A stretch of DNA of 64,000 bases from Methylotuvimicrobium sp018830325 (GCF_044788715.1 NZ_CP173170.1:2604001-2668000); one strand, 5' to 3'; shown: positions 26,800 through 36,007, counted from the first letter of the stretch. The notes: generated from the letters alone by a model not told the origin. Numbers and translations are program-made.

Positions 26800-26852
26800 A
26801 TTTTTTGCTTTATGCCTTCGCGCGATGTTCAATAAATGACTCTTAACAATAT

Positions 26853-26982
26853 CCTTCGTAGATCAAAATTCGGCACCGGGGGCCCGCCAAAGGACGCCGT
26901 GAATACGTCCATGTAGGCTCTTTGCCAGCCCCTCCCTGTGCCTCCTTAGGCACTGGCGAAATTTGAAGTGCGAAAGGTATAA
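26853..26982. repeat. Palindromic repeat, family A (short A2 element)
   Basis: The left end is CTTCGTAGATCAAAATTCGG, the right end TTTGAAGTGCGAAAGGTATA, with the core GCCAAAGGACGCCGTGAATA. The centre is shortened compared with other A2 copies. Confidence 0.8.
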
Positions 26983-27051
26983 TCAGAGCCAGATGGATGC
27001 GTATTAAGGCATTTTCTAGCGTGTCGCGCCGAAGTTCGACTCAAAAAGGGT

Positions 27052-27822
27052 ATGAACTTTCATCATCGCCATAATATGGCGTCATCATCACTCACGGTAA
27101 ATACAGGAATGTTAAAAAAATATTATTTAGGTTTATCTAGTTTATTATTAGTATTCTGTTTCTTTCATGGCAATGATCTGATTGCCGGCCCTAAGGAAGA
27201 TTTTCAAACTTGGGGCACTGTTACGGCTATTGGAAGCCTAGATGCAATCGATCCCGATCTTTCAAAGTACCGATATTGGCTGGAGGGCCAGGGTCGATTC
27301 GGCAACGACACGTCGCAAGTTTCGCAAGGCATGCTGCGAACCGGTTTAGGCTATGCGCTCAGTGAAACACTGACTATGTGGCTTGGTTATGCGTTTATAC
27401 CGACCGAAGAACCCTTTGTAAGTGAGCCCTTCGATGAACATCGTATTTGGCAGCAACTGTTATGGAATCAACCGTTTTCTTTCGGAACATTCAGCAGTCG
27501 TAGCCGATTAGAACAACGGTTTATGCAAATCGGTAACGATGTCGGATGGCGTTATCGTCAATTGTTTAAAGTATCACTGCCTTTGACTTTTGCACCAAAC
27601 TTTAGCTTGGTCGCGACTAACGAAGTTTTTATCGACATTAATAAAACTGATTGGAAATCTGTGAACGGTTTCGATCAAAACCGAGCCTTCGCCGGCATTG
27701 GGTATAATTTTGATGAGCACATCAGAACCGAAATCGGCTATATGAATCAATATATCTATAAAGCCACTGCTCAAGATTTTATGAGTCACATTATTTCAAT
27801 CAATTGGTATCTTAATTTCTAG
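27052..27822 (+). CDS. DUF2490 family outer-membrane beta-barrel protein
   Basis: Encodes 256 residues in the longest form. Alternative starts are at 27076 and 27109, and the last gives the most natural signal peptide (MLKKYYLGLSSLLLVFCFF). The body consists of alternating amphipathic strands: YRYWLEGQGRFG, LRTGLGYALSETLTMWLGYA, HRIWQQLLWNQP, SRLEQRFMQ, RQLFKVSLPL, and a terminal strand ending in WYLNF with a C-terminal Phe, as expected for a barrel assembled by Bam. DUF2490 function is unknown. It is bounded by repeats on both sides. Confidence 0.8.
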   Translation: MNFHHRHNMASSSLTVNTGMLKKYYLGLSSLLLVFCFFHGNDLIAGPKEDFQTWGTVTAIGSLDAIDPDLSKYRYWLEGQGRFGNDTSQVSQGMLRTGLGYALSETLTMWLGYAFIPTEEPFVSEPFDEHRIWQQLLWNQPFSFGTFSSRSRLEQRFMQIGNDVGWRYRQLFKVSLPLTFAPNFSLVATNEVFIDINKTDWKSVNGFDQNRAFAGIGYNFDEHIRTEIGYMNQYIYKATAQDFMSHIISINWYLNF

Positions 27823-27894
27823 CTTGATACCGATATTAACGTATATATGAGGAGTTGGTGGTGCTGGATTTCTCGACGAACCTACTTCTCATCC

Positions 27895-28094
27895 TCTAAG
27901 GATCTCGTAACAAATAGCTTCCTTCAGCTATGTGCTTTGTAGCGGGTTCGGCAACTCGCTTGACAGGACGCCGTGAATACATTCCGTGTAGGCTTGACGG
28001 CGGCTTTCCCTGCCGCCGACACCTGTCAATCGAGCTACCGAACCTGCCTGCCCTATATTAAAAATAGGGAAGTTATTTATAACCGAATCCTAAA
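27895..28094. repeat. Palindromic repeat, family A (A1 element)
   Basis: The left end is CTAAGGATCTCGTAACAAAT and the right end GAAGTTATTTATAACCGAAT. Inner arms are GGTTCGGCAACTCGCTTGAC and TGTCAATCGAGCTACCGAAC. The core is GACGCCGTGAATACATTCCG and GACGGCGGCTTTCCCTGCCG, in the orientation opposite to the copy at 12214. Confidence 0.82.
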
Positions 28095-28137
28095 TATGGG
28101 GAAGAATGCTCAAAATGGGTGGATTAACCGACTGGTA

Positions 28138-29460
28138 TCAATCGAAAAAAGTCAGTAGATTAGTAAAAAAAGTGTTTTCTTGAGATGCCTGAGGAATTTC
28201 GACCATTTTACCGGGCTCCATGACTTGCGAGGTAATTGAAAACTCCGATAGCAAGCGTTTTTTTGCCGAAGCCGCATCTTGAGAGCTAGAGAAAGGCCCT
28301 GCAATCACGTTTGTAGCAAAGGCATGCGCTGGAATTGGAGGACCTTGATGATTCAGCATGGCTGCGAATTGACGAGCTTGCTTCTCATTTGGCAATTTTG
28401 CCACGCTCAGTTTCCATGCATCGGCATCGATTGCCTTGGGAATCGGCCGATTAAACTTGGTCGATGGACGAGATATGGTCAAATAAAAATCATCTGTATC
28501 GTCATTTAAAATAGGTGTTAAAACGCCATCGGAACGCTCGATTGCCGCCTGAACTTTATCCCAATCGATCGGTCGACCGGATTCTTGTTCAATTTTTTGC
28601 AAGCGCGCCATCAAGTCCTGAACAAGTCGATTGACTTGTTTCGGATCTTTATCCGTAGGCGGATAAGCTTGCAAAAAAAGCGTGTCGCCATCCCATGCGG
28701 TTAAGAAAGGCTGATTAACAATCCTGACCTGTGAACCGACAGTGACATGCCGAAATAGCTTTGCAATATCTTCAGGATATAGCCGAACACAACCATGACT
28801 TACTTCCATGCCGACGCCATAGGGTTTATTGGTGCCATGGATCAGATAACCGGGAAAACCTAATCGTAAAGCATAGTCCCCAAGCGGATTGTTCGGGCCA
28901 GCGGGGACGACTCTAGGCAAAGGATCGCCTTTTTTGGCATGCTCGCGTCGAATCGATTCGGGAACCGTCCAACTAGGCTTCGCAGTTTTCGCAGTAATTC
29001 GGGTCAAGCCTTGTGGCGTTTCCCATCCTTCCCGGCCGATACCGACTGGGTAGGTCAGCACTTTATGACCGTTTTTTTTGTTGTATAAAAAAAGTCGCTT
29101 AGCCGCTAAATTCAACACAACACCTTTTCGAGGCGCTTCGGGAATAATGAATCTCAATGGCAAACGTACTGTACTGCCCGGCTCCGGTAACCATGGGTCT
29201 AGGTTAGAATTGGCTCGGGTTATTTCATCATACCCCAAACCGAAATGCCGACCGATTACCAGCAAAGAATCTTGTTCATCAGTTTCTATTTGCGCAGCAA
29301 CACCAATAATTGCTTGACCATCGAATAAAGGAAATTCCCTAATCGGTGAAAATTCGAGTGAGGATATCGTATCCGGCCCGCGCAAAAGCTGACAAGAACA
29401 CAATAAACAGAATGACATGCCTATAAAAAGGCGCTTGAATACGTTATTGTTTATCGACAT
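28138..29460 (-). CDS. L,D-transpeptidase (YkuD) lipoprotein with LysM-like and SPOR regions
   Basis: Encodes 440 residues from the ATG at 29460. An N-terminal lipobox (FCLLCSC, lipidated Cys about residue 23) is followed by a LysM-like segment (SLLVIGRHFGLGYDEITRAN). The YkuD catalytic domain runs from about residue 112 to 250, with HGTNKPYGVGMEVSHGCVRL (catalytic Cys about residue 224). A C-terminal SPOR-like region (about 355-420: AWKLSVAKLPNEKQARQFAA) could bind denuded peptidoglycan. The enzyme forms 3-3 crosslinks or attaches proteins to the cell wall. The start is 22 bases downstream of the pbpG stop, so the two wall enzymes probably form an operon. Confidence 0.9.
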   Translation of the reverse strand: MSINNNVFKRLFIGMSFCLLCSCQLLRGPDTISSLEFSPIREFPLFDGQAIIGVAAQIETDEQDSLLVIGRHFGLGYDEITRANSNLDPWLPEPGSTVRLPLRFIIPEAPRKGVVLNLAAKRLFLYNKKNGHKVLTYPVGIGREGWETPQGLTRITAKTAKPSWTVPESIRREHAKKGDPLPRVVPAGPNNPLGDYALRLGFPGYLIHGTNKPYGVGMEVSHGCVRLYPEDIAKLFRHVTVGSQVRIVNQPFLTAWDGDTLFLQAYPPTDKDPKQVNRLVQDLMARLQKIEQESGRPIDWDKVQAAIERSDGVLTPILNDDTDDFYLTISRPSTKFNRPIPKAIDADAWKLSVAKLPNEKQARQFAAMLNHQGPPIPAHAFATNVIAGPFSSSQDAASAKKRLLSEFSITSQVMEPGKMVEIPQASQENTFFTNLLTFFD

Positions 29461-29481
29461 ATACAATTAGAAGCGGATGAA

Positions 29482-30330
29482 TCACCCTCTTTTTTGTAAC
29501 TCGGCCACCGAAATACCGCTCATCCATTCTTTGATTCGATTAGAATCGCCAACCGGCGTCAATTGCCCCCATGAATTGAGTAATACAACGATCGTTGGCC
29601 TGTTATTTATCCAGGTTTGCATGACGAGGCACTTGCCGGACTCATTGATAAAACCGGTTTTCGATAGACCGATTTTCCAATTAGGATTTTTAGTCAGAAT
29701 GTTGGTATTGTTATATTTAAGCAATTGCTTGCCGACTTTTTGAGTATGACTTTCTGTGGTCGTCATCGTTCTAATCAATGGGTATTTAGTCGCGTAAGCG
29801 ACAAGCTTGGCTAAATCCCTCGCTGTTGACTTATTCTCAGTATACAAACCGGTAGGATCGCGAAAACGAGTTTTTTTTAATCCGAGAGCTCGCGCCTTAC
29901 GATTCATGGCCTTGACGAAAGCGGGTTTACCGCCGGGATAGGAGCGGGATAAAGCGGAAGCCGCACGGTTGTCGGACGACATCAGCGCCAACCTCATCAT
30001 TTCCCTTAGTGTTAATTTTGTTCCGACAGGTAAACGCGAACGACTGTGGCGCAATGTGTCGATATCCTGTTTCGAAATCGTAATGGATTTATTTAAGTTA
30101 GGTTTGGAATCAAGCAACACCATTGCCGTCATCAACTTGGTAATAGAAGCGATCGGCATGACATTTTTCGATTTTTTTTCGTAAAGAATCATTCCCGTCT
30201 CTTGATCCATGACAATCGCTGCCGATGACTTCAAGGATAAACCTTTTCCTGCCGCGTTTACGGAAAATACCGTAAACATTAACGTAACAATGGCGATAAC
30301 AGCGAACAAATTTTTAAACATTTTTTTCAT
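29482..30330 (-). CDS. pbpG: D-alanyl-D-alanine endopeptidase / carboxypeptidase (PBP7-like)
   Basis: Encodes 282 residues from the ATG at 30330. A cleavable signal peptide (ending VFSVNA about residue 26) is followed by the S11 peptidase motifs: SxxK as ASITKLMTAM (Ser62, Lys65), SxN as SSDNRAA, and KTG as LSKTGF. The length fits PBP7/PbpG rather than the longer DacA, as there is no C-terminal membrane anchor. It cleaves D-Ala crosslinks in the periplasm. It lies directly upstream of the L,D-transpeptidase gene. Confidence 0.9.
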   Translation of the reverse strand: MKKMFKNLFAVIAIVTLMFTVFSVNAAGKGLSLKSSAAIVMDQETGMILYEKKSKNVMPIASITKLMTAMVLLDSKPNLNKSITISKQDIDTLRHSRSRLPVGTKLTLREMMRLALMSSDNRAASALSRSYPGGKPAFVKAMNRKARALGLKKTRFRDPTGLYTENKSTARDLAKLVAYATKYPLIRTMTTTESHTQKVGKQLLKYNNTNILTKNPNWKIGLSKTGFINESGKCLVMQTWINNRPTIVVLLNSWGQLTPVGDSNRIKEWMSGISVAELQKRG

Positions 30331-30612
30331 GTGCAAGCGATAATTAATCAGGAGAATAAATCGGTACGATTTAATTATAGGTATTATTCGTAATGATTAA
30401 AGTCAATAAATTAATTTCTTAACTTTACCTTAACTATCACAATAATTTTAGAAGGGCCATTCTAACGCTGTATCAAGCTCAGTTAAAGCCCGATTGCTAA
30501 CGAAACATGATCTCTTACCCTTTGCGGCTCTATGATTCTGCGCTTATCGCTAGAAGGAATGTTGAATCCTTTACAATTGTCCAAGGTAGAAGCAGAATCT
30601 AAAGCGCGTTTT

Positions 30613-31635
30613 TCAATTAAAGACACAGCTGTTATTGACCTTGATGGCAAAGTCTGGATGCGTTTTCTGCCATCGGTCGCGGATGATAATCAAATTGTCT
30701 TCGTATTCCTGCTTGATATGAATATGGGCGTAAATTCGTTGAGCTTTTTTATAGCGAGGTTTAATTAAAACGTCCAGATTTTTGGTTGCCAATTGTTTTT
30801 TATAAGTCTCCGCTCTAATTTCGCTAGAAAAAACACCTAATGAAATATCTCCTTTAACTTCGCCTTTCCGGAACAGCCAATAATCGGTAATTCCTTTTTG
30901 TTTCAAAAGTTCAACATTTGCCAATGATTGCTCATAAGTTTCACCTGCCGGCATGTACACCATGTAATCGCTAATCTTTTGCTCTTCCCGTCTCACCGAT
31001 TTGATCGAAGCGGAATTGATGCCCGTCTGTTTTCGCCAGCTGTAAAATTGCTGCATCGTATCAAACGGCCCGGCCTCATAACACATACTAGAGTCGACCT
31101 TGTTTTTTTTGGGCACAATTTCTTGTTTTTTAACAAGCAGACCGTTTGCGGCGTCAATTTCTGTTCGCTCAATCACTTGGCTGGCATGACGATTAGTTTC
31201 ATCCGAAATATTGGTTTTTGGGGGTGTTGGAGTTGCCTTAGTCAAGGCTATCGAGGCATCGTTGGAAGCGATAATGGAGGGTGATTCTTTTGGCCGCGTT
31301 GGAGACATTTGATGTGAAACGAAATGCACATCGAGCCATTCGGCCAGAAGCAAACTGGATCTTGCCCTCGAAGAAGGCGCTAAACTAAAATCTGAAACGA
31401 ATATAGCACTGCGAATCGATTGTTCAATCGCCGTATCGGCGGCACACCATAAAAACCCGGATTGCGCTTGCTTAAGGCTCGATGAGTCGTTTAGTTCCGA
31501 AATTAAGGTAATTTGCTGTCCTGTGTCCGTTGTATCGATGAGAATATCACGCTCCAATGAAATAGCGCCGGAATGATATTGCCATAAAAAAAAAGTGATA
31601 TTGAGTATTATTAGCAATAAGGCCAATAGTTTCAT
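30613..31635 (-). CDS. SPOR-domain membrane protein, third gene of the birA-coaX operon
   Basis: Encodes 340 residues. One N-terminal membrane helix (residues 3-19, LLALLLIILNITFFLWQ) is followed by a long low-complexity Ser/Thr/Pro/Lys region and a C-terminal SPOR-like domain of about 70 residues: DYMVYMPAGETYEQSLANVE, LFRKGEVKGDISLGVFSS, ETYKKQLATKN. A protein with this layout commonly follows coaX in gammaproteobacteria. The start is three bases after the coaX stop, consistent with one transcript. The SPOR part suggests localisation to septal or remodelled peptidoglycan. Confidence 0.82.
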   Translation of the reverse strand: MKLLALLLIILNITFFLWQYHSGAISLERDILIDTTDTGQQITLISELNDSSSLKQAQSGFLWCAADTAIEQSIRSAIFVSDFSLAPSSRARSSLLLAEWLDVHFVSHQMSPTRPKESPSIIASNDASIALTKATPTPPKTNISDETNRHASQVIERTEIDAANGLLVKKQEIVPKKNKVDSSMCYEAGPFDTMQQFYSWRKQTGINSASIKSVRREEQKISDYMVYMPAGETYEQSLANVELLKQKGITDYWLFRKGEVKGDISLGVFSSEIRAETYKKQLATKNLDVLIKPRYKKAQRIYAHIHIKQEYEDNLIIIRDRWQKTHPDFAIKVNNSCVFN

Positions 31636-31638
31636 AGC

Positions 31639-32550
31639 TTATTCCGCGAGAATCAATGACAAGCCTTTTAAGACCAAGTCCGGTACAACACAAGATACAT
31701 TATCAAGATGAGGGGCAATATCGCCCGCGTCTCCACCGGTTAAAACTAACTTAGGATTTCGTGATAAATAACATCCTGGAACTATGAGCTTTTTTGAGGG
31801 TTCGGCAACTCGCTTGACAGGACGCCGTGAATACGTCCGTATAGGCTTGACGGCAGCTTTCTCTGCCGCCGACACCAGCCAATCAAGCAACCGATCTCTC
31901 TGTAAAATGGGGGAGTTATTTACGGCTAAATCCTTAACAGGCTTGTTTAAATCTGCTATCACGCTCTTAATCAAGCCGATAACGGCATAAAGGGCGCCAT
32001 TATCAATAGCATCACTCGTATTTCGAGCCAAGATCGGTAAACCGCTTTGTGCGGAAAGCTGCAAATTAGCCGTACCATTTAACAGCGAATGCTTCATTAA
32101 GGTTAAACCCGGACAGATAAGCCCTCCCAAATGACAACCGTTTCGGTCCATTACATCAATGGTAATGGCGGTCCCGCAATCAACGATACATACCGGTTCC
32201 GACCAATAATGCCTAGCCGCTATCAGGCACAACCAACGATCCACGCCCAGTTTTTCCGGATATTCATAAGCATTTCGAACACCATACGCTTCGGCTACGG
32301 AGTGAACTTGGATTATGGACAACGAGGGCCACAAGTCTAGAGCAATTGTCTTGACTTGATTTAATACAACCTTCGAAGCCACGCAGGAAATAGCCATACG
32401 CTGCGGCGATTTCGGCAAGGTTCGCCAAATCGAAAACAACCGGACTTCAAAATCACTATCTTGATGAATAACCGGCACTCCCGGTTCTAAACGATTATCG
32501 TTATGCCCCCACTTTACACGAGTGTTACCGATATCGACCAATAAATCCAT
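31639..32550 (-). CDS. coaX: Type III pantothenate kinase with a repeat-encoded 62-residue insert
   Basis: Encodes 303 residues. CoaX motifs are intact: DIGNTRVKWG (phosphate loop), EKLGVDRWLCLIAA, VDCGTAITID, GGLICPGL and, near the end, LVLTGGDAGDIAPHL. Between the helix ALYAVIGLIKSVIADLNK and KLVLTGG lies an extra segment of about 62 residues (about 206-267), encoded entirely by a family A repeat (31750-31937). Without it the protein would be about 241 residues, close to the usual length of gammaproteobacterial CoaX. The frame is open throughout. The insertion falls in the C-terminal lobe shortly before the conserved TGGDA motif, so activity may be changed, tolerated or lost. The enzyme catalyses the first step of CoA synthesis. 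The gene starts four bases after birA. Confidence 0.9.
   Translation of the reverse strand: MDLLVDIGNTRVKWGHNDNRLEPGVPVIHQDSDFEVRLFSIWRTLPKSPQRMAISCVASKVVLNQVKTIALDLWPSLSIIQVHSVAEAYGVRNAYEYPEKLGVDRWLCLIAARHYWSEPVCIVDCGTAITIDVMDRNGCHLGGLICPGLTLMKHSLLNGTANLQLSAQSGLPILARNTSDAIDNGALYAVIGLIKSVIADLNKPVKDLAVNNSPILQRDRLLDWLVSAAEKAAVKPIRTYSRRPVKRVAEPSKKLIVPGCYLSRNPKLVLTGGDAGDIAPHLDNVSCVVPDLVLKGLSLILAE
31750..31937. repeat. Palindromic repeat, family A (A1 element) inserted in frame inside coaX
   Basis: The left end is CTTAGGATTTCGTGATAAAT; the right end is GTTATTTACGGCTAAATCCT followed by TAA. Inner arms are GGTTCGGCAACTCGCTTGAC and CCAGCCAATCAAGCAACCG. The core is GACGCCGTGAATACGTCCG and GACGGCAGCTTTCTCTGCCG. 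The insert is about 186 bases, a multiple of three, and is free of stop codons in the coaX frame. Confidence 0.88.
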
Positions 32551-32554
32551 TCGG

Positions 32555-33544
32555 TCACTTCTTGCTAAAACTTACTTCGCCGGATGCAAAACAACAGGCT
32601 TTGCCATCGGAAGACATTAAACGAAACAAGCCATTATCGTCGATTCCTCCAGCATTGCCTGTTATTGCAGACTCGCCTTGATAGATGACGACAGGATGCC
32701 CTACCAGGCAATCATAAGACCGCCATTCATCTAAATAAGGTGCTAAGCCATGGTTTTCGTAATCGGCAAGTATCGGCAATAATTCATTTAATAGCGTTCC
32801 GACTAAACGATTTCTCGAAATGAATACCCCTCCCATAATCCGAGTCAAATCGATCCAAGCTTGATCGATCATTGCCGCTTCACGATCCGGTATATAAATA
32901 TTCAACCCGATACCGATCACAGCCGCGCAAGGCCCATGAGTCTCACCGGTCACTTCGATTAATATCCCGCCTAATTTATGTCCCTGCCAATAAATATCGT
33001 TTGGCCATTTTAAACCGATACCGGATAAATCTAAGGATGCCAAGGCCCTGATCACGGAAACGCCAACAGCAAGACTCAAGCCAGAAATAGCGGAGGGGCC
33101 GTTGTGAAAGTGCCACAAGAGCGACAAGTAAATATTTGAACCGAACGGCGATACCCAGGACCTGCCCCGCCGGCCTTTACCTGCAATTTGAAACTCAGCT
33201 AAACAAACCGTTCCGGATCGGGCTGCGCATTTAGCAAGATTGATCAAATGGTTATTCGTCGAATCAAGCCGGTCATGGATGTTTAAATCCGAAATGTTCA
33301 AGCGAACATTCTCCATTAACACGGATTCGATTTTTTCGCTGCTTAAAAATTCGATCGGCCGTTCCAGGCGGTAGCCCTTGCCGCTCACTGCTATGGGCTC
33401 CAAGCCTAATTCGGTTAAGCTGTGTAACTGTTTCCAAACCGCCGATCTGCTAACACCGAGAATATCGGCTAAAACGGGGCCTGAATGAAATTCGCCATCG
33501 GCAAGAAGCTCCAGGATTTTTTTTTGTTGATCGGTAATTGTCAC
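32555..33544 (-). CDS. birA: Biotin-[acetyl-CoA-carboxylase] ligase / biotin repressor
   Basis: Encodes 329 residues with a GTG start. An N-terminal winged helix (residues 1-60: FHSGPVLADILGVSRSAVWK with a GKGYRL wing) is followed by the catalytic domain, with the biotin loop GKGRRGRSWVSP, LKWPNDIYWQGHKLGGILIE, and a C-terminal SH3-like domain (GNAGGIDDNGLF). Both DNA-binding and ligase parts are present, so it may also repress biotin genes. It is the first gene of the birA-coaX-SPOR operon. Confidence 0.93.
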   Translation of the reverse strand: MTITDQQKKILELLADGEFHSGPVLADILGVSRSAVWKQLHSLTELGLEPIAVSGKGYRLERPIEFLSSEKIESVLMENVRLNISDLNIHDRLDSTNNHLINLAKCAARSGTVCLAEFQIAGKGRRGRSWVSPFGSNIYLSLLWHFHNGPSAISGLSLAVGVSVIRALASLDLSGIGLKWPNDIYWQGHKLGGILIEVTGETHGPCAAVIGIGLNIYIPDREAAMIDQAWIDLTRIMGGVFISRNRLVGTLLNELLPILADYENHGLAPYLDEWRSYDCLVGHPVVIYQGESAITGNAGGIDDNGLFRLMSSDGKACCFASGEVSFSKK

Positions 33545-33619
33545 TGCACAGTAAAAATAGAATTATTGTTTTATCCGCCAAAATAATTAAGGACTTTGTA
33601 AAAGTCCCTAAAATCAACA

Positions 33620-34201
33620 CTACGGCTCTTTATTTTCGCGAAGTTTTTGCATTTGTCTTTTAACGACATGCCTAATCAACAGCTCCCGATCTTGCTCCTT
33701 CATATTGATATAATCGACACCGATAATATGAGAATAAATGCCTTCAGGATTTTTTTTGGGCTTGCAATAAATAACTCTTCCATAAGTGACAATGACAGCC
33801 ATACATGAAACCAATAGCATTTTAATTTCCAGATAATCGCCGACCGCTAAGACCTCCGCACATTCGAAAGCCAATCCGGATGCGCTTAAATTAGCATTGC
33901 GAGTATCCTTCTCTTTAAAATCGGTGCCTTGCATCATGATCGCCTGAGAAATCAAATCAATTTTACTTTCAATTAATTTCAAATAATCGGCCACATCCGG
34001 CATAGTCCGATCAAGCCGATGCATCATGATACGAGATTCTTGTGAAATCAATTCCAAAGCGGCGGACAACGAACAGTTGCCCAGTACGTTATCGCTCATA
34101 TGACTAGCTGGCGTGGCAGTCGCTTCATCTACTTTTTTATAGTAAAGATTAACCTGATCATCAATGCGAAAAAAACGCCGTCTATCTTTATCCCGATTCA
34201 T
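33620..34201 (-). CDS. PilZ-domain protein
   Basis: Encodes 193 residues. The c-di-GMP binding motifs RRRFFRI (residues 7-13) and NLSASGLAF (about residues 105-113) are present, separated by a helical insertion of about 85 residues. The RxxxR motif is close to the N-terminus and the [DN]xSxxG motif is intact, so binding is likely. It lies between birA and motAB on the same strand, so an effect on the motor or on surface polysaccharide is possible but unproven. Confidence 0.87.
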   Translation of the reverse strand: MNRDKDRRRFFRIDDQVNLYYKKVDEATATPASHMSDNVLGNCSLSAALELISQESRIMMHRLDRTMPDVADYLKLIESKIDLISQAIMMQGTDFKEKDTRNANLSASGLAFECAEVLAVGDYLEIKMLLVSCMAVIVTYGRVIYCKPKKNPEGIYSHIIGVDYINMKEQDRELLIRHVVKRQMQKLRENKEP

Positions 34202-34260
34202 TTAAATTTCCTGGAAATGAAATATATTTTTTGGATGCATCGCCTTCGCCACCCCCAATA

Positions 34261-35091
34261 TTACTCGACAAACTCTTGGCCTGCTTCTTCGGCGCCTGGT
34301 TCTACTTGCACGATAACGATCTCGACTCTTCGATTAAGCGCCCGGTTTGCAGGGGAATCGTTAGGTACTAACGGACGGGTATCGGCATAACCTTGAATGA
34401 CGAATCGTGACGGTTCTGTTCCCGGTTGGTCTAGCATGAAATGAGAAACGGTTACGGCACGAGAAGCAGACAATTCCCAATTCGATCGATACATCTGCGT
34501 TCTAATCGGCCTGTCGTCCGAATGCCCCGACACCAGAACTTTCCCGGGCGACTCGTTAACCGATGCGGTAATTTTAGTCAATACGGGCTCAAATCCGGTA
34601 TTGAGCACCGCACTACCGGATGGAAACGATCCTTTTTCGCTAATGCGAATAATGATTTTCAGATTTTCCGTTTCCACCGAAACCAAACCCATCTTAATTT
34701 CCTCTTTTAAATCCTCTCTGATTTTTTCTGCCTGCTCCTCAATTTCAGCCTGTGTCAATTCCATTAACTGTTTTTTTGCCGCTTCCAAGTTCGGCGAGTC
34801 TTGCATAGTCGTCTGCTTGACTTCCTCTAGCGGAGTGGGCTCGGTCGGTGCCGGCGAAAAATGCTGGGCGATAATACTGGTCCCCATTGGAATATCGTAT
34901 GCCGGAACATCCTTCTGTACGCCAAAAGCATTGATCATCGAATCGGCCATTTTTTTAAACTTGATGGTATCCATGGTCGCAAATGATAACAACAACACAA
35001 AGAAACACATCAGCAACGACATTAAGTCAGCAAAGGTCGCCAACCATGCGGGTGCTCCGACCGGCGGGCATTTAGGGCATTCATCAGCCAT
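34261..35091 (-). CDS. motB: Flagellar stator protein MotB (PomB-like)
   Basis: Encodes 276 residues. An N-terminal membrane helix has the ion-binding Asp22 in PAWLATFADLMSLLMCFFVL, very close to PomB-type stators. A periplasmic OmpA-like peptidoglycan-binding domain follows: SGHSDDRPIRTQMYRSNWEL, QGYADTRPLVPND, RALNRRVEIVI. It pairs with MotA to form the stator. AGGTGA precedes the ATG and overlaps the end of motA. Sodium coupling is inferred from the similarity to PomB. Confidence 0.93.
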   Translation of the reverse strand: MADECPKCPPVGAPAWLATFADLMSLLMCFFVLLLSFATMDTIKFKKMADSMINAFGVQKDVPAYDIPMGTSIIAQHFSPAPTEPTPLEEVKQTTMQDSPNLEAAKKQLMELTQAEIEEQAEKIREDLKEEIKMGLVSVETENLKIIIRISEKGSFPSGSAVLNTGFEPVLTKITASVNESPGKVLVSGHSDDRPIRTQMYRSNWELSASRAVTVSHFMLDQPGTEPSRFVIQGYADTRPLVPNDSPANRALNRRVEIVIVQVEPGAEEAGQEFVE

Positions 35092-35098
35092 TTTTCAC

Positions 35099-35857
35099 CT
35101 ATTCATTGTCGGTTTTTCGCTTTTTATCGGAAATATAGGAATTCAATAAAGACTCTAGAACCTTAGGGTTCATGCCCTCTTGAATACCGGATATTGTTTC
35201 TAAAATAAGCTCTTTGTTGGTTTTTTCATAAAGCATAACCTTAGATAATTTGTCGACGATCGGAAGTGCGAAACAATTTGCTACTAATGCACCATAAAGT
35301 GTCGTCAGCAAGGCAACGGCCATCGCAGGACCGATACTCGACGGATCAGACATATTTGCAAGCATTTGCACCAAACCGACCAATGTTCCGATCATACCCA
35401 TTGCCGGCGCTAAATCGCCGACGCCTTTCCACATATCTTGCCCTACTTCGTTGCGCGATATCATTTGGTTAATTTCTTGAGACAGCATTTTTTTTACGAA
35501 AGCAGGATCATGCCCGTCGACACAAAGATTGATACCCTTTCTCATAAATTCGTTCTCAATAGCCTCATTTTCCAAGGCTAGTAGACCGTTTTTTCGAGCA
35601 ACATCGGAAAGCCTTACGGCTTCTTCGATCAACACAGCGGGGTCTTCCCTTTTATTTAAAAAAGCTTTCCCTAAAACACCGAAAGACCTTAAAAAATCGG
35701 ATATCGGGATACGCATCAACGATACGCCGAAAGTACCGCCTATGACGATTAATATGGAGGGCAGATTTACAAACAACATAACATCGCCGCCGGTAGCAAT
35801 GGCGGCCGTAATAATCCCTATGCCCAATAAAAAGCCGATTAACGACGCTATATCCAC
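35099..35857 (-). CDS. motA: Flagellar stator protein MotA (PomA-like)
   Basis: Encodes 252 residues with a GTG start preceded by AAGAGGTTAAAT. Four membrane segments are evident: residues about 3-22, 31-50, 150-170 and 180-200. Typical motifs are ATGGDVMLFVNLPSILIVIGG and DLAPAMGMIGTLVGLVQML. Length and the short cytosolic loop match PomA/MotA of the sodium-driven type. It is the first gene of a two-gene operon with motB. No other flagellar genes lie in the window. Confidence 0.93.
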   Translation of the reverse strand: MDIASLIGFLLGIGIITAAIATGGDVMLFVNLPSILIVIGGTFGVSLMRIPISDFLRSFGVLGKAFLNKREDPAVLIEEAVRLSDVARKNGLLALENEAIENEFMRKGINLCVDGHDPAFVKKMLSQEINQMISRNEVGQDMWKGVGDLAPAMGMIGTLVGLVQMLANMSDPSSIGPAMAVALLTTLYGALVANCFALPIVDKLSKVMLYEKTNKELILETISGIQEGMNPKVLESLLNSYISDKKRKTDNE

Positions 35858-35927
35858 ATTTAACCTCTTCGTGATAATGGATAATCAATCAGAACATTGA
35901 GCAAACTCATTTGAGTCGCCCTCTTTT

Positions 35928-35987
35928 ATACCATCGCAGATCAAAATTCGACGCAGGGGCATCCGCGAAAGTCACGAGATTGAATAC
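35928..35987. repeat. Degenerate fragment of A2 repeat
   Basis: ATACCATCGCAGATCAAAAT and TTCGACGCAGGGGCATCCG resemble the A2 left end (TACGATC / TTCGGCACCGGGG) with several changes. The fragment ends at about TGAATAC. It lies between motA and ssb. Confidence 0.55.
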
Positions 35988-36007
35988 AAAAATTTGTCCT
36001 CAATGAT

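Noticed and set aside
30331..30612. Possible tRNA or small RNA near the birA operon, a common place for tRNAs
   Set aside because: No cloverleaf with a TTCGA loop and matching stems could be found there.
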